Source: JBCDIQ01 sp039024295 (lineage in GTDB: Bacteria; Bacteroidota; Bacteroidia; J057). Taken from it: a stretch of DNA of 31,436 nt. Shown piece by piece: positions 1-7,058 of this stretch; position 1 is the first letter of the stretch, and each line of letters begins with the position of its first letter. Under the pieces are notes generated by a model. It saw nothing but the letters and a program-made list of their open reading frames with translations. It was not told the origin of the DNA and did no database searches. The position numbers and the translations under genes are program-made. The stretch covers positions 1 through 31,436 of the forward strand of contig JBCDIQ010000015.1 of assembly GCA_039024295.1 (NCBI GenBank), written 5' to 3'.

Positions 1-1068
1 GAAATCTGTTTTCCCGTCGCCAGTGTGACGGCCATGCTTGAAACAGGAAAAAAGCTGGTATTCTCCGAAGACTCCATTCGCGTTTTTGATGAGGAATTAG
101 CCAAAAAATACAAGGAAATGGGCGTTCCCGAAGAAGTGTTGGAGCACTCCCGGAAATATGGAAAGGAAGTGGCTGTCCATATCCTTACCTGGGCAGGTGA
201 GGACAACTACAAACAAACCCGAACATTTCCCAGGTATCCTGTAACAGAAGATATCGGTCGCTGGAAGCCCACGCCTCCCGGATATTTTGATGCAATCGAA
301 CCGCATTGGAACGTCCTTCGCCCATTTGTGCTGGATTCGGCCATGCAATTCAAGCCGGCACCGCCGCCAGCATATGACCTCAAACCAGGCAGTGAATTTC
401 ATGAGGATTTGATGGAGGTGTATGAGGTAGGTGAAAATTTGGATGAGGAGAAAAAGGAAATCGCCAGTTTCTGGGATTGCAACCCTTTTGTGATTCACCA
501 CAAGGGACACCTGATGTTTAGTGAAAAGAAAATTACCCCAGGTGGGCACTGGGTAGGAATTGCAGGCATAGCCTGCCAGCAAGCTGAGGCTGATTTTACC
601 CAGTCAGTAGAAACCTACGCCTGGACTACCCTCGCTTTAGCCGATGCATTTATCAGCTGTTGGGATGAAAAATACCGCAGCAGCCTGATTCGACCTGAAA
701 CGGTCATCAATTCACATATTGATGAAGACTGGAAGCCGCTGCTGCAAACGCCCCCTTTTCCCGAATATACCAGTGGGCATAGCGTGATCTCCACCGCAGC
801 TGCTCATGTTCTGACCCATTTATACGGGGATAACTTTGCCTTTCTTGATACAACAGAGGTCGTCTTTGGACTTCCCCCACGTGCATTCCCTTCCTTCCTT
901 GTTGCTTCCCAAGAAGCTGCCATTAGCAGGCTGTATGGAGGCATTCATTATATGCCCGCCATTGAACAGGGCGTGGCCCAGGGCGAAGGTGTCGGCAAAC
1001 TTATCATTCAACGATTAATCACCAGAAACCCCAATAGTGATCAGCTTTCAGTTGACAGTTCTCAATGA
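1..1068 (+). CDS. Vanadium-dependent haloperoxidase / PAP2-family protein (5' partial)
   Basis: The frame is open from base 1 through the first Met at base 25, and the residues before that Met (E-I-C-F-P-V-A-S-V) read like continuing protein, so the gene is cut by the window edge. Counting from the Met at base 25, the vanadate/phosphate-binding set typical of vanadium haloperoxidases and PAP2 phosphatases is visible: a K-x6-RP motif (KYRSSLIRP), then P-x-x-x-SGH (PEYTSGH), then SR-x5-H (SRLYGGIH). Family members oxidise halides with peroxide or hydrolyse phosphate esters; which one applies here cannot be read from the sequence. The last residues (QLSVDSSQ) are encoded by DNA resembling the 'tcagttgacagttctca' intergenic repeat, so the tail is probably repeat-derived. 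A sodium symporter gene follows 105 bp downstream. The family call is solid, the activity is not. Confidence 0.9.
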   Translation, partial: EICFPVASVTAMLETGKKLVFSEDSIRVFDEELAKKYKEMGVPEEVLEHSRKYGKEVAVHILTWAGEDNYKQTRTFPRYPVTEDIGRWKPTPPGYFDAIEPHWNVLRPFVLDSAMQFKPAPPPAYDLKPGSEFHEDLMEVYEVGENLDEEKKEIASFWDCNPFVIHHKGHLMFSEKKITPGGHWVGIAGIACQQAEADFTQSVETYAWTTLALADAFISCWDEKYRSSLIRPETVINSHIDEDWKPLLQTPPFPEYTSGHSVISTAAAHVLTHLYGDNFAFLDTTEVVFGLPPRAFPSFLVASQEAAISRLYGGIHYMPAIEQGVAQGEGVGKLIIQRLITRNPNSDQLSVDSSQ

Positions 1069-1075
1069 ATTTAAG

Positions 1076-1160
1076 ACCCTCGTCCACATACCTAAAACCT
1101 CAAGCCTAACCCCCAACACCTAAAACCTAAATCCCCAATACCTATCACCTAACCCCACAC
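1076..1160 (+). repeat. 'acctaaaacct' word-mosaic repeat
   Basis: C- and A-rich low-complexity DNA made of variants of cctaaaacct, cctaacccc and cctatcacct fills almost the whole gap before the symporter gene. The same words occur in reverse complement upstream of the caspase gene (about 27001-27055) and at 23470-23505. It is a dispersed repeat family, not a gene. It replaces any recognisable ribosome binding site before the ATG at 1174. Confidence 0.7.
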
Positions 1161-1173
1161 ACATCCTACTTTT

Positions 1174-2901
1174 ATGGACCCACAACAATTCTCCCTCGGA
1201 ACCATTGACATCGTCATCATGCTCGTATATGGCGTTGCCATTATCGGGTATGGCCTGTACCATGCCAAACGCAAAGACAGTGAAGAATACTTTTTGGGGG
1301 GGCGGTCCATGACTTGGCCGATTGTGGGGATTTCCCTGTTTGCAGCAAATATCTCCAGCTCTACCCTCGTAGGGCTTGCGAGTGATGCCTTCGTGACCAA
1401 TACCCATGTGTACAACTACGAATGGTTGGCAGCAGTGGTGCTGGTATTTTTTGCGGTATTCTTTCTGCCGTTTTACCTCAGTTCTCAGGTATATACCATG
1501 CCAGAATTCCTTGAGCGTCGATACGATGCCCGTTCGCGCTATTATTTCTCGCTAATTACCCTGATCGGAAACGTGATCGTTGATACCGCAGCGGGTCTAT
1601 ACGTGGGCATGCTGGTGATGAAAATATTCTTTCCTGAATTATCAACCCCCGTCATCGTGGCCATTCTTGCGGTTGCAGCTGCTGCCTATACCATCCCTGG
1701 CGGGCTTTCCTCGGTGATCCATACCGAAGTGGTTCAGGCCATATTGCTGCTGGTAGGGTCTATCGTCCTGACCATTTTCGCCTTCCAAGAAGTAGGTGGA
1801 TGGGATGGCATGATCACAGGATTGGAGGCCATGAAAGGCCAAGCTCCTGTTGGCGACCAGACCCCGGAGGAAATCCTGAGTTTGATCCGCCCCAGCTCAG
1901 ATGAATACATGCCCTGGACAGCCCTGCTATTCGGCGCACCCATCTTGGGGTTCTACTTCTGGGCCAATAACCAGTTCATGGTCCAGCGGGTATTGGGTGC
2001 CAAAGACCTGAACCACGGCCGCTGGGGAGCGATCTTTGCCGGTGCATTGAAGTTGCCTGTGTTGTTCTTTATGGTATTCCCGGGAACCGTGGCCATTGTG
2101 CTGTACAGCGACCTCGATCTCTCCTTCCTGAACTACTACATCGAAAACGACTTGGGAGAAAAAGTCCTGTGCACCAATTTGAAGGATTGCTCCAACATGA
2201 CCTACCCGGTTTTGTTGTTCAAGCTATTGCCACAAGGATTGCTCGGTCTGGTACTCGCAGGTTTACTGGCAGCGATGATGTCCAGTGTATCGGCCACCTT
2301 CAATTCAGCCTCCACCCTGATCACCATGGACTTTGTCCGTAAGATAAATCCTGACCTCACCAGTGAGCAATTGGTGCGAGTAGGGCAAATTGCTACGGTG
2401 GTTCTGGTAATCCTGGCCTCGGCCTGGGCGCCCCAGATTGAGAAATTTGGCTCTCTGTTTGAATACTTACAGCGTGTATTGGCGTATATCTGTCCTCCAG
2501 TAGTGGCGGTTTTTGTGACGGGGCTGTTTTCAAGACGCGTCAATAGTAACGGTGCATTTGTCAGCCTGTTGATCGGATTTGGGTTTGCCGTAGTCCTGCT
2601 GGTCCTTCAGGTAATGGGCCAAACGCCTGATGCATTGACCGGTATATGGGCAGGGATCAATGACATCAACTTCCTCCATAAAGCACTGTTCCTGTTCATC
2701 ATCTGTCTGGGCATTCATCTTGGCGTAAGCTACGCCACAGCCCCCCCCGACCAAGAAAAAATTGCTGACTACATCTACACCAAAGACGTATTCCAGGAGG
2801 ACAGTGCTTCCTTGAAAGGGCTTCCCTGGTACAAAAACTACCGGGTGTGGGCCGCCATATTGCTAGCTGTAACTGCCGTCATTGTGGGATATTTTGCCTA
2901 A
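1174..2901 (+). CDS. Sodium:solute symporter (SSS family, SGLT-like)
   Basis: A 575-aa polytopic inner-membrane protein of the length usual for the SSS/SGLT family. It imports a solute, often a sugar, driven by the sodium gradient. Visible family landmarks are the N-terminal helix (DIVIMLVYGVAIIGYG), the GISLFAANISSSTLVGL helix, the GGLSSVIHTEVVQ stretch, and FWANNQFMVQRVLGAKD in the middle. Many hydrophobic segments follow, consistent with about 14 helices, ending in a last helix (WAAILLAVTAVIVGYFA). The start is the first ATG after a repeat-filled gap. The substrate cannot be decided from sequence; SGLT-type members most often carry sugars. The gene lies between a haloperoxidase-like gene and a DUF1569 gene on the same strand and may be cotranscribed with the latter (29-bp gap). 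Confidence 0.93.
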   Translation: MDPQQFSLGTIDIVIMLVYGVAIIGYGLYHAKRKDSEEYFLGGRSMTWPIVGISLFAANISSSTLVGLASDAFVTNTHVYNYEWLAAVVLVFFAVFFLPFYLSSQVYTMPEFLERRYDARSRYYFSLITLIGNVIVDTAAGLYVGMLVMKIFFPELSTPVIVAILAVAAAAYTIPGGLSSVIHTEVVQAILLLVGSIVLTIFAFQEVGGWDGMITGLEAMKGQAPVGDQTPEEILSLIRPSSDEYMPWTALLFGAPILGFYFWANNQFMVQRVLGAKDLNHGRWGAIFAGALKLPVLFFMVFPGTVAIVLYSDLDLSFLNYYIENDLGEKVLCTNLKDCSNMTYPVLLFKLLPQGLLGLVLAGLLAAMMSSVSATFNSASTLITMDFVRKINPDLTSEQLVRVGQIATVVLVILASAWAPQIEKFGSLFEYLQRVLAYICPPVVAVFVTGLFSRRVNSNGAFVSLLIGFGFAVVLLVLQVMGQTPDALTGIWAGINDINFLHKALFLFIICLGIHLGVSYATAPPDQEKIADYIYTKDVFQEDSASLKGLPWYKNYRVWAAILLAVTAVIVGYFA

Positions 2902-2930
2902 CTTGAAGTCATTCACATAACCTTCTCATT

Positions 2931-3407
2931 ATGACGACATCCGCCGAACGCGTATCTTTTTTTAAGGAAGAAGTACCTGTAAAGTTGGTCAACCTCACAG
3001 AAGAAACCCAGGCCAACTGGGGCATCATGACGCCCCAGCACATGCTGGAACATGTAGAAATGGTCCTCCTCATGATGCTGGATAAGACCGACTATCCCAT
3101 CATGACCCCGCCGGATAAGCTCGAAAAGGCACGCGCTTTTTTATGGAATCCCGAAAAAACGTTCCGGCCCAATACGCAGGCACCCTTTCTGAAGGGTGAG
3201 TTGGTGCCGTTGAAGTATGAAAACCTAAACAAGGCAAAATCTGCTGTTCTGGCAGCCATTGACCGCTTTTACCACACATGGGAAGAGCAGCCTGATTTGA
3301 AAACCAATCATTTCTCCTTTGGGCAACTGGATATGCGCGATTTGGAGCAGTTTCAGCACAAGCATTTTACCCATCATTTCAAGCAATTTGGGTTGATACA
3401 ACCCTGA
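2931..3407 (+). CDS. DUF1569 / DinB-like protein
   Basis: A 158-aa soluble protein without a signal peptide. The pattern MTPQHMLEHVEMV near residues 34-46 and the C-terminal FQHKHFTHHFKQFG fit the histidine-rich four-helix DinB/YfiT-like fold of the DUF1569 family, in which three histidines typically bind a metal. Related proteins occur in Bacteroidota, sometimes fused or adjacent to phenylacetate catabolism proteins, and a PaaE-type reductase lies elsewhere in this window, but no functional link is shown. The gene starts 29 bp after the symporter and may share its transcript. The biochemical role is unknown. Confidence 0.8.
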   Translation: MTTSAERVSFFKEEVPVKLVNLTEETQANWGIMTPQHMLEHVEMVLLMMLDKTDYPIMTPPDKLEKARAFLWNPEKTFRPNTQAPFLKGELVPLKYENLNKAKSAVLAAIDRFYHTWEEQPDLKTNHFSFGQLDMRDLEQFQHKHFTHHFKQFGLIQP

Positions 3408-3421
3408 AGGGGACAATACCC

Positions 3422-3527
3422 TAGCGTTTCGAACGCTGTCTGGGTCGCCGTGTTTTAGGGGGTGGGGTATTCTGTTGTGTACCTCCGGTCTCTGACCGGA
3501 GGATGGGTCCGCCGTTCGGATAACGGC
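3422..3527. repeat. Cluster of three short palindromes
   Basis: Three hairpin-forming palindromes sit within about 105 bp between the convergent DUF1569 and DUF192 genes. They are agcgtt-tcg-aacgct (about 3423-3437), cctccggtc-tct-gaccggagg (3482-3502, a perfect 9-bp stem) and gccgtt-cggat-aacggc (3511-3527). None has a T-tract, so they are not classic intrinsic terminators, but the convergent position would allow a role in transcript-end definition. They look like degenerate relatives of a dispersed palindrome family. Confidence 0.65.
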
Positions 3528-3537
3528 TGTACGAATA

Positions 3538-4065
3538 TCACCGCATATCCTTCACCTGCACGCGCACTCCAGGCTCAATTCCATATTGCTTACAAAATCC
3601 GCCGTTTACCTCCACGACAAATTTGGCGGGTTGCTCAGAGGGGAGCGACTGCTCCGACAGAGGCTTTCCCTCCTGGATGCTCACGATCCGGGCTTTGTCA
3701 TCCACAAAGAGGATGTCCAGGGGGATGAGGGTGTTTTTCATCCAGAAGGAGCGGGACTCCATGTTGCGGAACACGAAGAGCATGCCCTGGCGTTCTTCCA
3801 TCTCGTCGCGGTACATGAGGCCCTGGGTAATTTCGCGGGTGTTGTCCGCCATCTCGATGTCGATGGAGACGATGTCCTGACGCTGGCCGAGGGAATCCAT
3901 CCGGTAAAAGGTCAGCTCGCCTTCCTTTTTGAATTCGGGGGCTTCGGTGGAGGTGCCTCCCATGCCTTTCCATGCCAGGAAGGTCACGATCGCCAGGCCG
4001 ATCAGAAGGAGGGAAATTTTGAGGGGGTCTTTCCAGAAGGGGGTAGGGGTGGGCTTGTTTTTCAT
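3538..4065 (-). CDS. DUF192 family protein, membrane-anchored
   Basis: 175 aa. Residues about 14-31 (LKISLLLIGLAIVTFLAW) form one N-terminal membrane anchor or uncleaved signal. The rest is a typical DUF192 domain of about 110-120 residues with the signatures ITQGLMYRDEM, GMLFVF, FWMKNTLIPLDILFVD and VVEVNGG. DUF192 proteins are small exported or periplasmic beta-barrel-like proteins found widely in bacteria and archaea with no agreed biochemical role. The gene is convergent with the DUF1569 gene and followed upstream by a repeat-filled gap. A long antisense ORF on the plus strand over the same bases is a shadow of this gene. Confidence 0.9.
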   Translation of the reverse strand: MKNKPTPTPFWKDPLKISLLLIGLAIVTFLAWKGMGGTSTEAPEFKKEGELTFYRMDSLGQRQDIVSIDIEMADNTREITQGLMYRDEMEERQGMLFVFRNMESRSFWMKNTLIPLDILFVDDKARIVSIQEGKPLSEQSLPSEQPAKFVVEVNGGFCKQYGIEPGVRVQVKDMR

Positions 4066-4171
4066 GTGTGGGAGAGGGCTTTTGAATGAGCTGGTATGGC
4101 TTCTAGTCTTCTTTTTGATTGGACGGGTAAATTGTTGAATTGGAGGTGAAGATCAAAATTGGCCGCTGGGG

Positions 4172-4422
4172 TTTTGGCTTCAGGTTTCGACAGGCTCAAC
4201 CTCCGGAACGATATTCGAACCCTGAGTTTGTCGAAGGAGCCTGCCCTGAGCCTGCCGAAGGGTGAATAGAACTTGCCGTTTTTGGCTTCAGGTTTTGACG
4301 GGATCAACCTCCGCTATGATATTCGAACCCTGAGCTTGTCGAAGGAGCCTGCCCTGAGCTTGTCGAAGGGTAAATGGGAATTGCCGTTTTTGGCTTCAGG
4401 TTTTGATAGGCTCAACCTCCGC
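4172..4422. repeat. 108-bp tandem repeat, about 2.3 copies, with 'ttgtcgaagg' words
   Basis: The word ttttggcttcagg recurs at 4172, 4280 and 4388, an exact 108-bp period. The first two units are full length and highly similar; the third stops near 4422. Each full unit contains caggctcaacctccg-like, attcgaaccctgag and ttgtcgaaggagcctgccc words. The ccctgagcttgtcgaagg word is a common dispersed intergenic element in Bacteroidota. Similarity between units was judged by eye. Confidence 0.85.
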
Positions 4423-4502
4423 GGAATATGGGTCGGTTGACAAACTTCATTGCCAGAATTACGCTTTTCCGACTCCCATCCTGAAAATCACCAGAATTGC
4501 TG

Positions 4503-4510
4503 TAAGTTTG
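4503..4510 (+). promoter_or_regulatory. Candidate -7 box (taagtttg) for ABC exporter genes
   Basis: The octamer matches the Bacteroidota TAnnTTTG -7 consensus and lies 47 bp before the ATPase start. No convincing -33 TTG at the expected spacing was found. A transcription start near 4517 would leave a leader that includes a 12-codon upstream ORF. Confidence 0.4.
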
Positions 4511-4528
4511 TGGCAGATACAGCTACTC

Positions 4529-4567
4529 ATGGAGCAGCAAAAACTGAACAACCCTCATGAAGGATAA
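4529..4567 (+). CDS. Possible 12-codon upstream ORF overlapping the ATPase start
   Basis: ATG at 4529 opens a short frame (MEQQKLNNPHEG) that stops at TAA 4565-4567, overlapping the ATPase start codon at 4557 in a different frame. If the start near 4517 is right, this is the first ATG on the transcript. It could couple translation to the ABC gene or be chance. No homology is recognisable and the evidence is positional only. Confidence 0.2.
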   Translation: MEQQKLNNPHEG

Positions 4568-5486
4568 TTTCCTTGAACTACACGGCATCACCAAGCGATA
4601 TGACCAGCACGTGGCAGTCCGCGATGTGAGCTTGGGTGTGCCTCGCGGCAAAATATATGGCTTACTGGGCCCAAACGGTGCAGGCAAAACTTCCACCATT
4701 CGCATGATTACGGGCATCACGGTGCCGGACGAAGGGCAGATCCTCTTTGATGGTGCGCCGTTGACCCCAAATCATGCCCGCCACGTGGGGTATATGCCAG
4801 AAGAGCGAGGGTTGTACAAAAAGATGAAGGTCCATGAGCAAGTTCAGTACCTGCTGACCTTGAAGGGCATGTCACCTACGGATGCCAACCATGTGACACG
4901 CGAATGGCTGATTGAACTGGGCCTCAGGGATTGGGCCAAGCGACCCTTGGCGGACCTTTCGAAAGGGATGCAGCAAAAGGTGCAGTTTATTTCTACCGTT
5001 GCACACCGACCTAAGCTCCTGATTCTGGATGAACCCTTCTCCGGACTGGACCCGGTCAATGCCAAAGTTATTGAAGAAAGAATTCTCAAAATGAAGGCTG
5101 AAGGCACTACCATCATTTTCTCTACCCACCGGATGGAGCAAGTGGAGGAACTATGTGATTACATTGCCCTGTTCAACCGCGGTGAGGTGATCCTCGAAGA
5201 GGAGATCGGTGCGATTCGCGAGCAATTCCAGAAAAATAGCTACCGGATAGATTTTGTAGGAGATGCCAGCTACATCCGAAATGCGAATATGTGGCAAATC
5301 CTGGAACTGGAAGAGGATACCGCCCATGTGCAACTGCCAGAAGGGCAGGGCATGCGCGAAATCATCCGCTACCTGATGGATACCCCGCTGGAAGTCCGGA
5401 AGGTAGAACTTTTCTTGCCCCGCCTGAATGACATCTTCATCGAACTCGTGGGCAAAGACGCGCCGACTCCAGTAGCTAACAGATAG
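4557..5486 (+). CDS. ABC transporter ATP-binding protein (NatA/YhaQ-like)
   Basis: A 309-aa ATPase subunit of an ABC-2 type exporter. All nucleotide-binding motifs are present: Walker A GPNGAGKT (residues 38-45), signature LSKGM (134-138), Walker B LLILDEP (154-160), D-loop SGLD (162-165) and the switch histidine (His191). A C-terminal extension of roughly 85 residues corresponds to the DUF4162-type tail of NatA/YhaQ-like ATPases. It lies 72 bp upstream of a matching permease and the two almost certainly form one exporter. NatA-like systems have been linked to sodium efflux, drug or peptide export; the substrate here is unknown. Confidence 0.93.
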   Translation: MKDNFLELHGITKRYDQHVAVRDVSLGVPRGKIYGLLGPNGAGKTSTIRMITGITVPDEGQILFDGAPLTPNHARHVGYMPEERGLYKKMKVHEQVQYLLTLKGMSPTDANHVTREWLIELGLRDWAKRPLADLSKGMQQKVQFISTVAHRPKLLILDEPFSGLDPVNAKVIEERILKMKAEGTTIIFSTHRMEQVEELCDYIALFNRGEVILEEEIGAIREQFQKNSYRIDFVGDASYIRNANMWQILELEEDTAHVQLPEGQGMREIIRYLMDTPLEVRKVELFLPRLNDIFIELVGKDAPTPVANR

Positions 5487-5514
5487 CCCAACCGAAGAGA
5501 ATATTCATTCCCCT

Positions 5515-5542
5515 ACTGAAAACCGAAAACAGTAAACTGACA
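5515..5542 (+). repeat. 'gaaaaccgaaaacagtaaactg' mosaic repeat
   Basis: A short copy of the aactgaaaactgtaaac word family fills the gap between the ATPase and permease genes. The same words recur near 11950, 23540-23600, 24390-24500, 27060-27136, 28375-28480 and 31387-31400. Confidence 0.6.
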
Positions 5543-5558
5543 ACAATTACCTGTCCTA

Positions 5559-6857
5559 ATGGAAAAAATCTGGATCATCTTTAAGCGGGAATACCTGAAC
5601 ATCGTTCGTAAAAAGACCTTCCTCATCAGTACCTTTTTGGTGCCGCTGAGTTTTGCGCTGATTTTCGGGATACAGATCCTTGCGGCTGTTTTTGTAGAGG
5701 AAGAGAATTATACCATTTTAGTTCCTTCTGACAGCAGTCCCCTGATCACAAAAGAGCTTTCCTCAACCGAAACGCTGAACTTCAAGGTTACGGATGCGCC
5801 ATTGGACAGTTTAAAGGCCCAGGTAATTGCCTCAAAAGATAAATTGCTCCTGCGCCTACCTTCTACCGAGCAAATTCGGTCCAATGATAAACTGAGCCTT
5901 GACATTGTGGGGACCCAAACCATCAGTAAAGCGGTAAAAAAGGAAGTTCGGGAGAAGGTAGAACAGGCCATCAAGACCGACCGTACCCGACAAGTAGGCA
6001 TCACAGAGTTACAACTGGAGGAGTTGAAATTTGACCTGAAAATTAAAACCCAAAAACTGGACAAATCCGGGGAGGAAAAGAGCAGCAACACGGCCATGGC
6101 CAGTATCATAGGATTTGCCGTGTGCTTCCTGATGTACATGCTCATGGGGATTTACGGTTCTATCCTTATGCAGGGCATCATCGAAGAAAAGTCCAACCGG
6201 ATTGTGGAAGTGATTGTCTCCTCGGTAAAGCCATTTCAGTTACTGATGGGCAAAGTACTGGCGATTGCATCTGTGGGGATGACCCAATTCTTATTGTGGA
6301 TGGTGCTCACCCTGGTGGTACAAGCGGGGATTGGCTTTATCGCCGGTCCTGAGCTGATGATGGACAGTGCGGGCTCGCAGCCCGGCATGGAAGTAGATAC
6401 CAATGAACTTCAATCAACCATTGCAGAATTACAGTCTTTTGACTGGACCGTCTTGTGGTTTTTTCCCTTCTACTTTTTAGGGGGATTCTTCCTGTATGGT
6501 TCTCTGATGGCAGCGGCTGGTTCTGCGGTAGACAACATCCAAGATGCCCAGCAATTTACCCTGCCCGTAACCATTCCGTTGATTCTTCCGATTCTCTTTG
6601 TTGCCAATATCATCCAAAACCCCAACGGATATTTTGCCATTGCGACTTCCCTGTTTCCTTTCTTTTCCCCCATGGCGATGTTGGTCCGAATGTCCCTCGT
6701 AGAAGTCCCCTGGTACGAGGTGGTGCTCTCTATGGTGCTGTTGGTCGGTGCCTTCCTGGGCTGTATTTGGCTGGCTGCCCGCATTTACCGGACAGGTATT
6801 CTCATGTATGGCAAGAAGCCAAGCTTCAAGGAGGTTTTTCGCTGGATTCGCACCTAA
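5559..6857 (+). CDS. ABC-2 type transporter permease (NatB/YhaP-like)
   Basis: A 432-aa permease. It begins with an amphipathic stretch (IWIIFKREYLNIVRKK), then a first helix (about residues 20-45), a large extracytoplasmic domain (about 47-180), and a C-terminal block of about five helices. The sequence EEKSNRIVEVIVSSVKP between helices 2 and 3 is the hallmark of the NatB/YhaP ABC2_membrane_3 family, and LLMGK follows it. It pairs with the ATPase 72 bp upstream. The gap between them holds a repeat word mosaic rather than a clear ribosome binding site. Substrate unknown. Confidence 0.92.
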   Translation: MEKIWIIFKREYLNIVRKKTFLISTFLVPLSFALIFGIQILAAVFVEEENYTILVPSDSSPLITKELSSTETLNFKVTDAPLDSLKAQVIASKDKLLLRLPSTEQIRSNDKLSLDIVGTQTISKAVKKEVREKVEQAIKTDRTRQVGITELQLEELKFDLKIKTQKLDKSGEEKSSNTAMASIIGFAVCFLMYMLMGIYGSILMQGIIEEKSNRIVEVIVSSVKPFQLLMGKVLAIASVGMTQFLLWMVLTLVVQAGIGFIAGPELMMDSAGSQPGMEVDTNELQSTIAELQSFDWTVLWFFPFYFLGGFFLYGSLMAAAGSAVDNIQDAQQFTLPVTIPLILPILFVANIIQNPNGYFAIATSLFPFFSPMAMLVRMSLVEVPWYEVVLSMVLLVGAFLGCIWLAARIYRTGILMYGKKPSFKEVFRWIRT

Positions 6858-6958
6858 AGCAGGAGCTCTGCCCCTAATTCATCCAATACCTGAAAAATTG
6901 TCAGGAAGGGGATGAAGGAATAAATTTTGATAAATGTCGAATTAAGGGGTTGATGTTG

Positions 6959-6966
6959 TATATTTG
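6959..6966 (+). promoter_or_regulatory. Candidate -7 box (tatatttg)
   Basis: A perfect TAnnTTTG octamer lies 100 bp before the preferred ATG of the TPR gene. A transcription start near 6973 would allow either the TTG at 6999 or the ATG at 7059 as start. No -33 element at canonical spacing was found; the nearest upstream TTTG (6926-6929) is too far. Confidence 0.45.
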
Positions 6967-7058
6967 GTCTTCGCTAAATGAAAACGTAGCCCTCCTATTT
7001 GAGTCTTTCAGACTCAGAACCCCTCAATTTTTCTTTATTTAACAATTACTCCTGCAAG

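Larger units (their letters stand above)
4066..4556. other. Intergenic region filled with repeats, plus ABC operon promoter region
   Basis: This gap between divergently transcribed genes holds a 108-bp tandem repeat (4172-4422), a candidate -7 box (4503-4510) and a 12-codon upstream ORF (4529-4567). The remaining 4066-4171 and 4423-4500 show nothing recognisable. The minus-strand ORF across the repeat is rejected as coding, because its repeated KPEAK and FDKLR words are simply the DNA repeat translated. Confidence 0.7.

Noticed and set aside
3586..4089. 167-aa plus-strand ORF over the DUF192 gene
   Set aside because: The minus-strand frame matches DUF192 clearly. The plus-strand translation is a His/Gly/Glu-rich shadow with no recognisable motif.
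4211..4228. attcgaaccctgag words that resemble a tRNA T-arm
   Set aside because: They recur with the 108-bp repeat and no acceptor, D-arm or anticodon stem can be folded around them.
4062..4307. 81-aa minus-strand ORF upstream of the DUF192 gene
   Set aside because: It is largely translated tandem-repeat DNA (KPEAK and FDKLR words) and is not credible as a protein.
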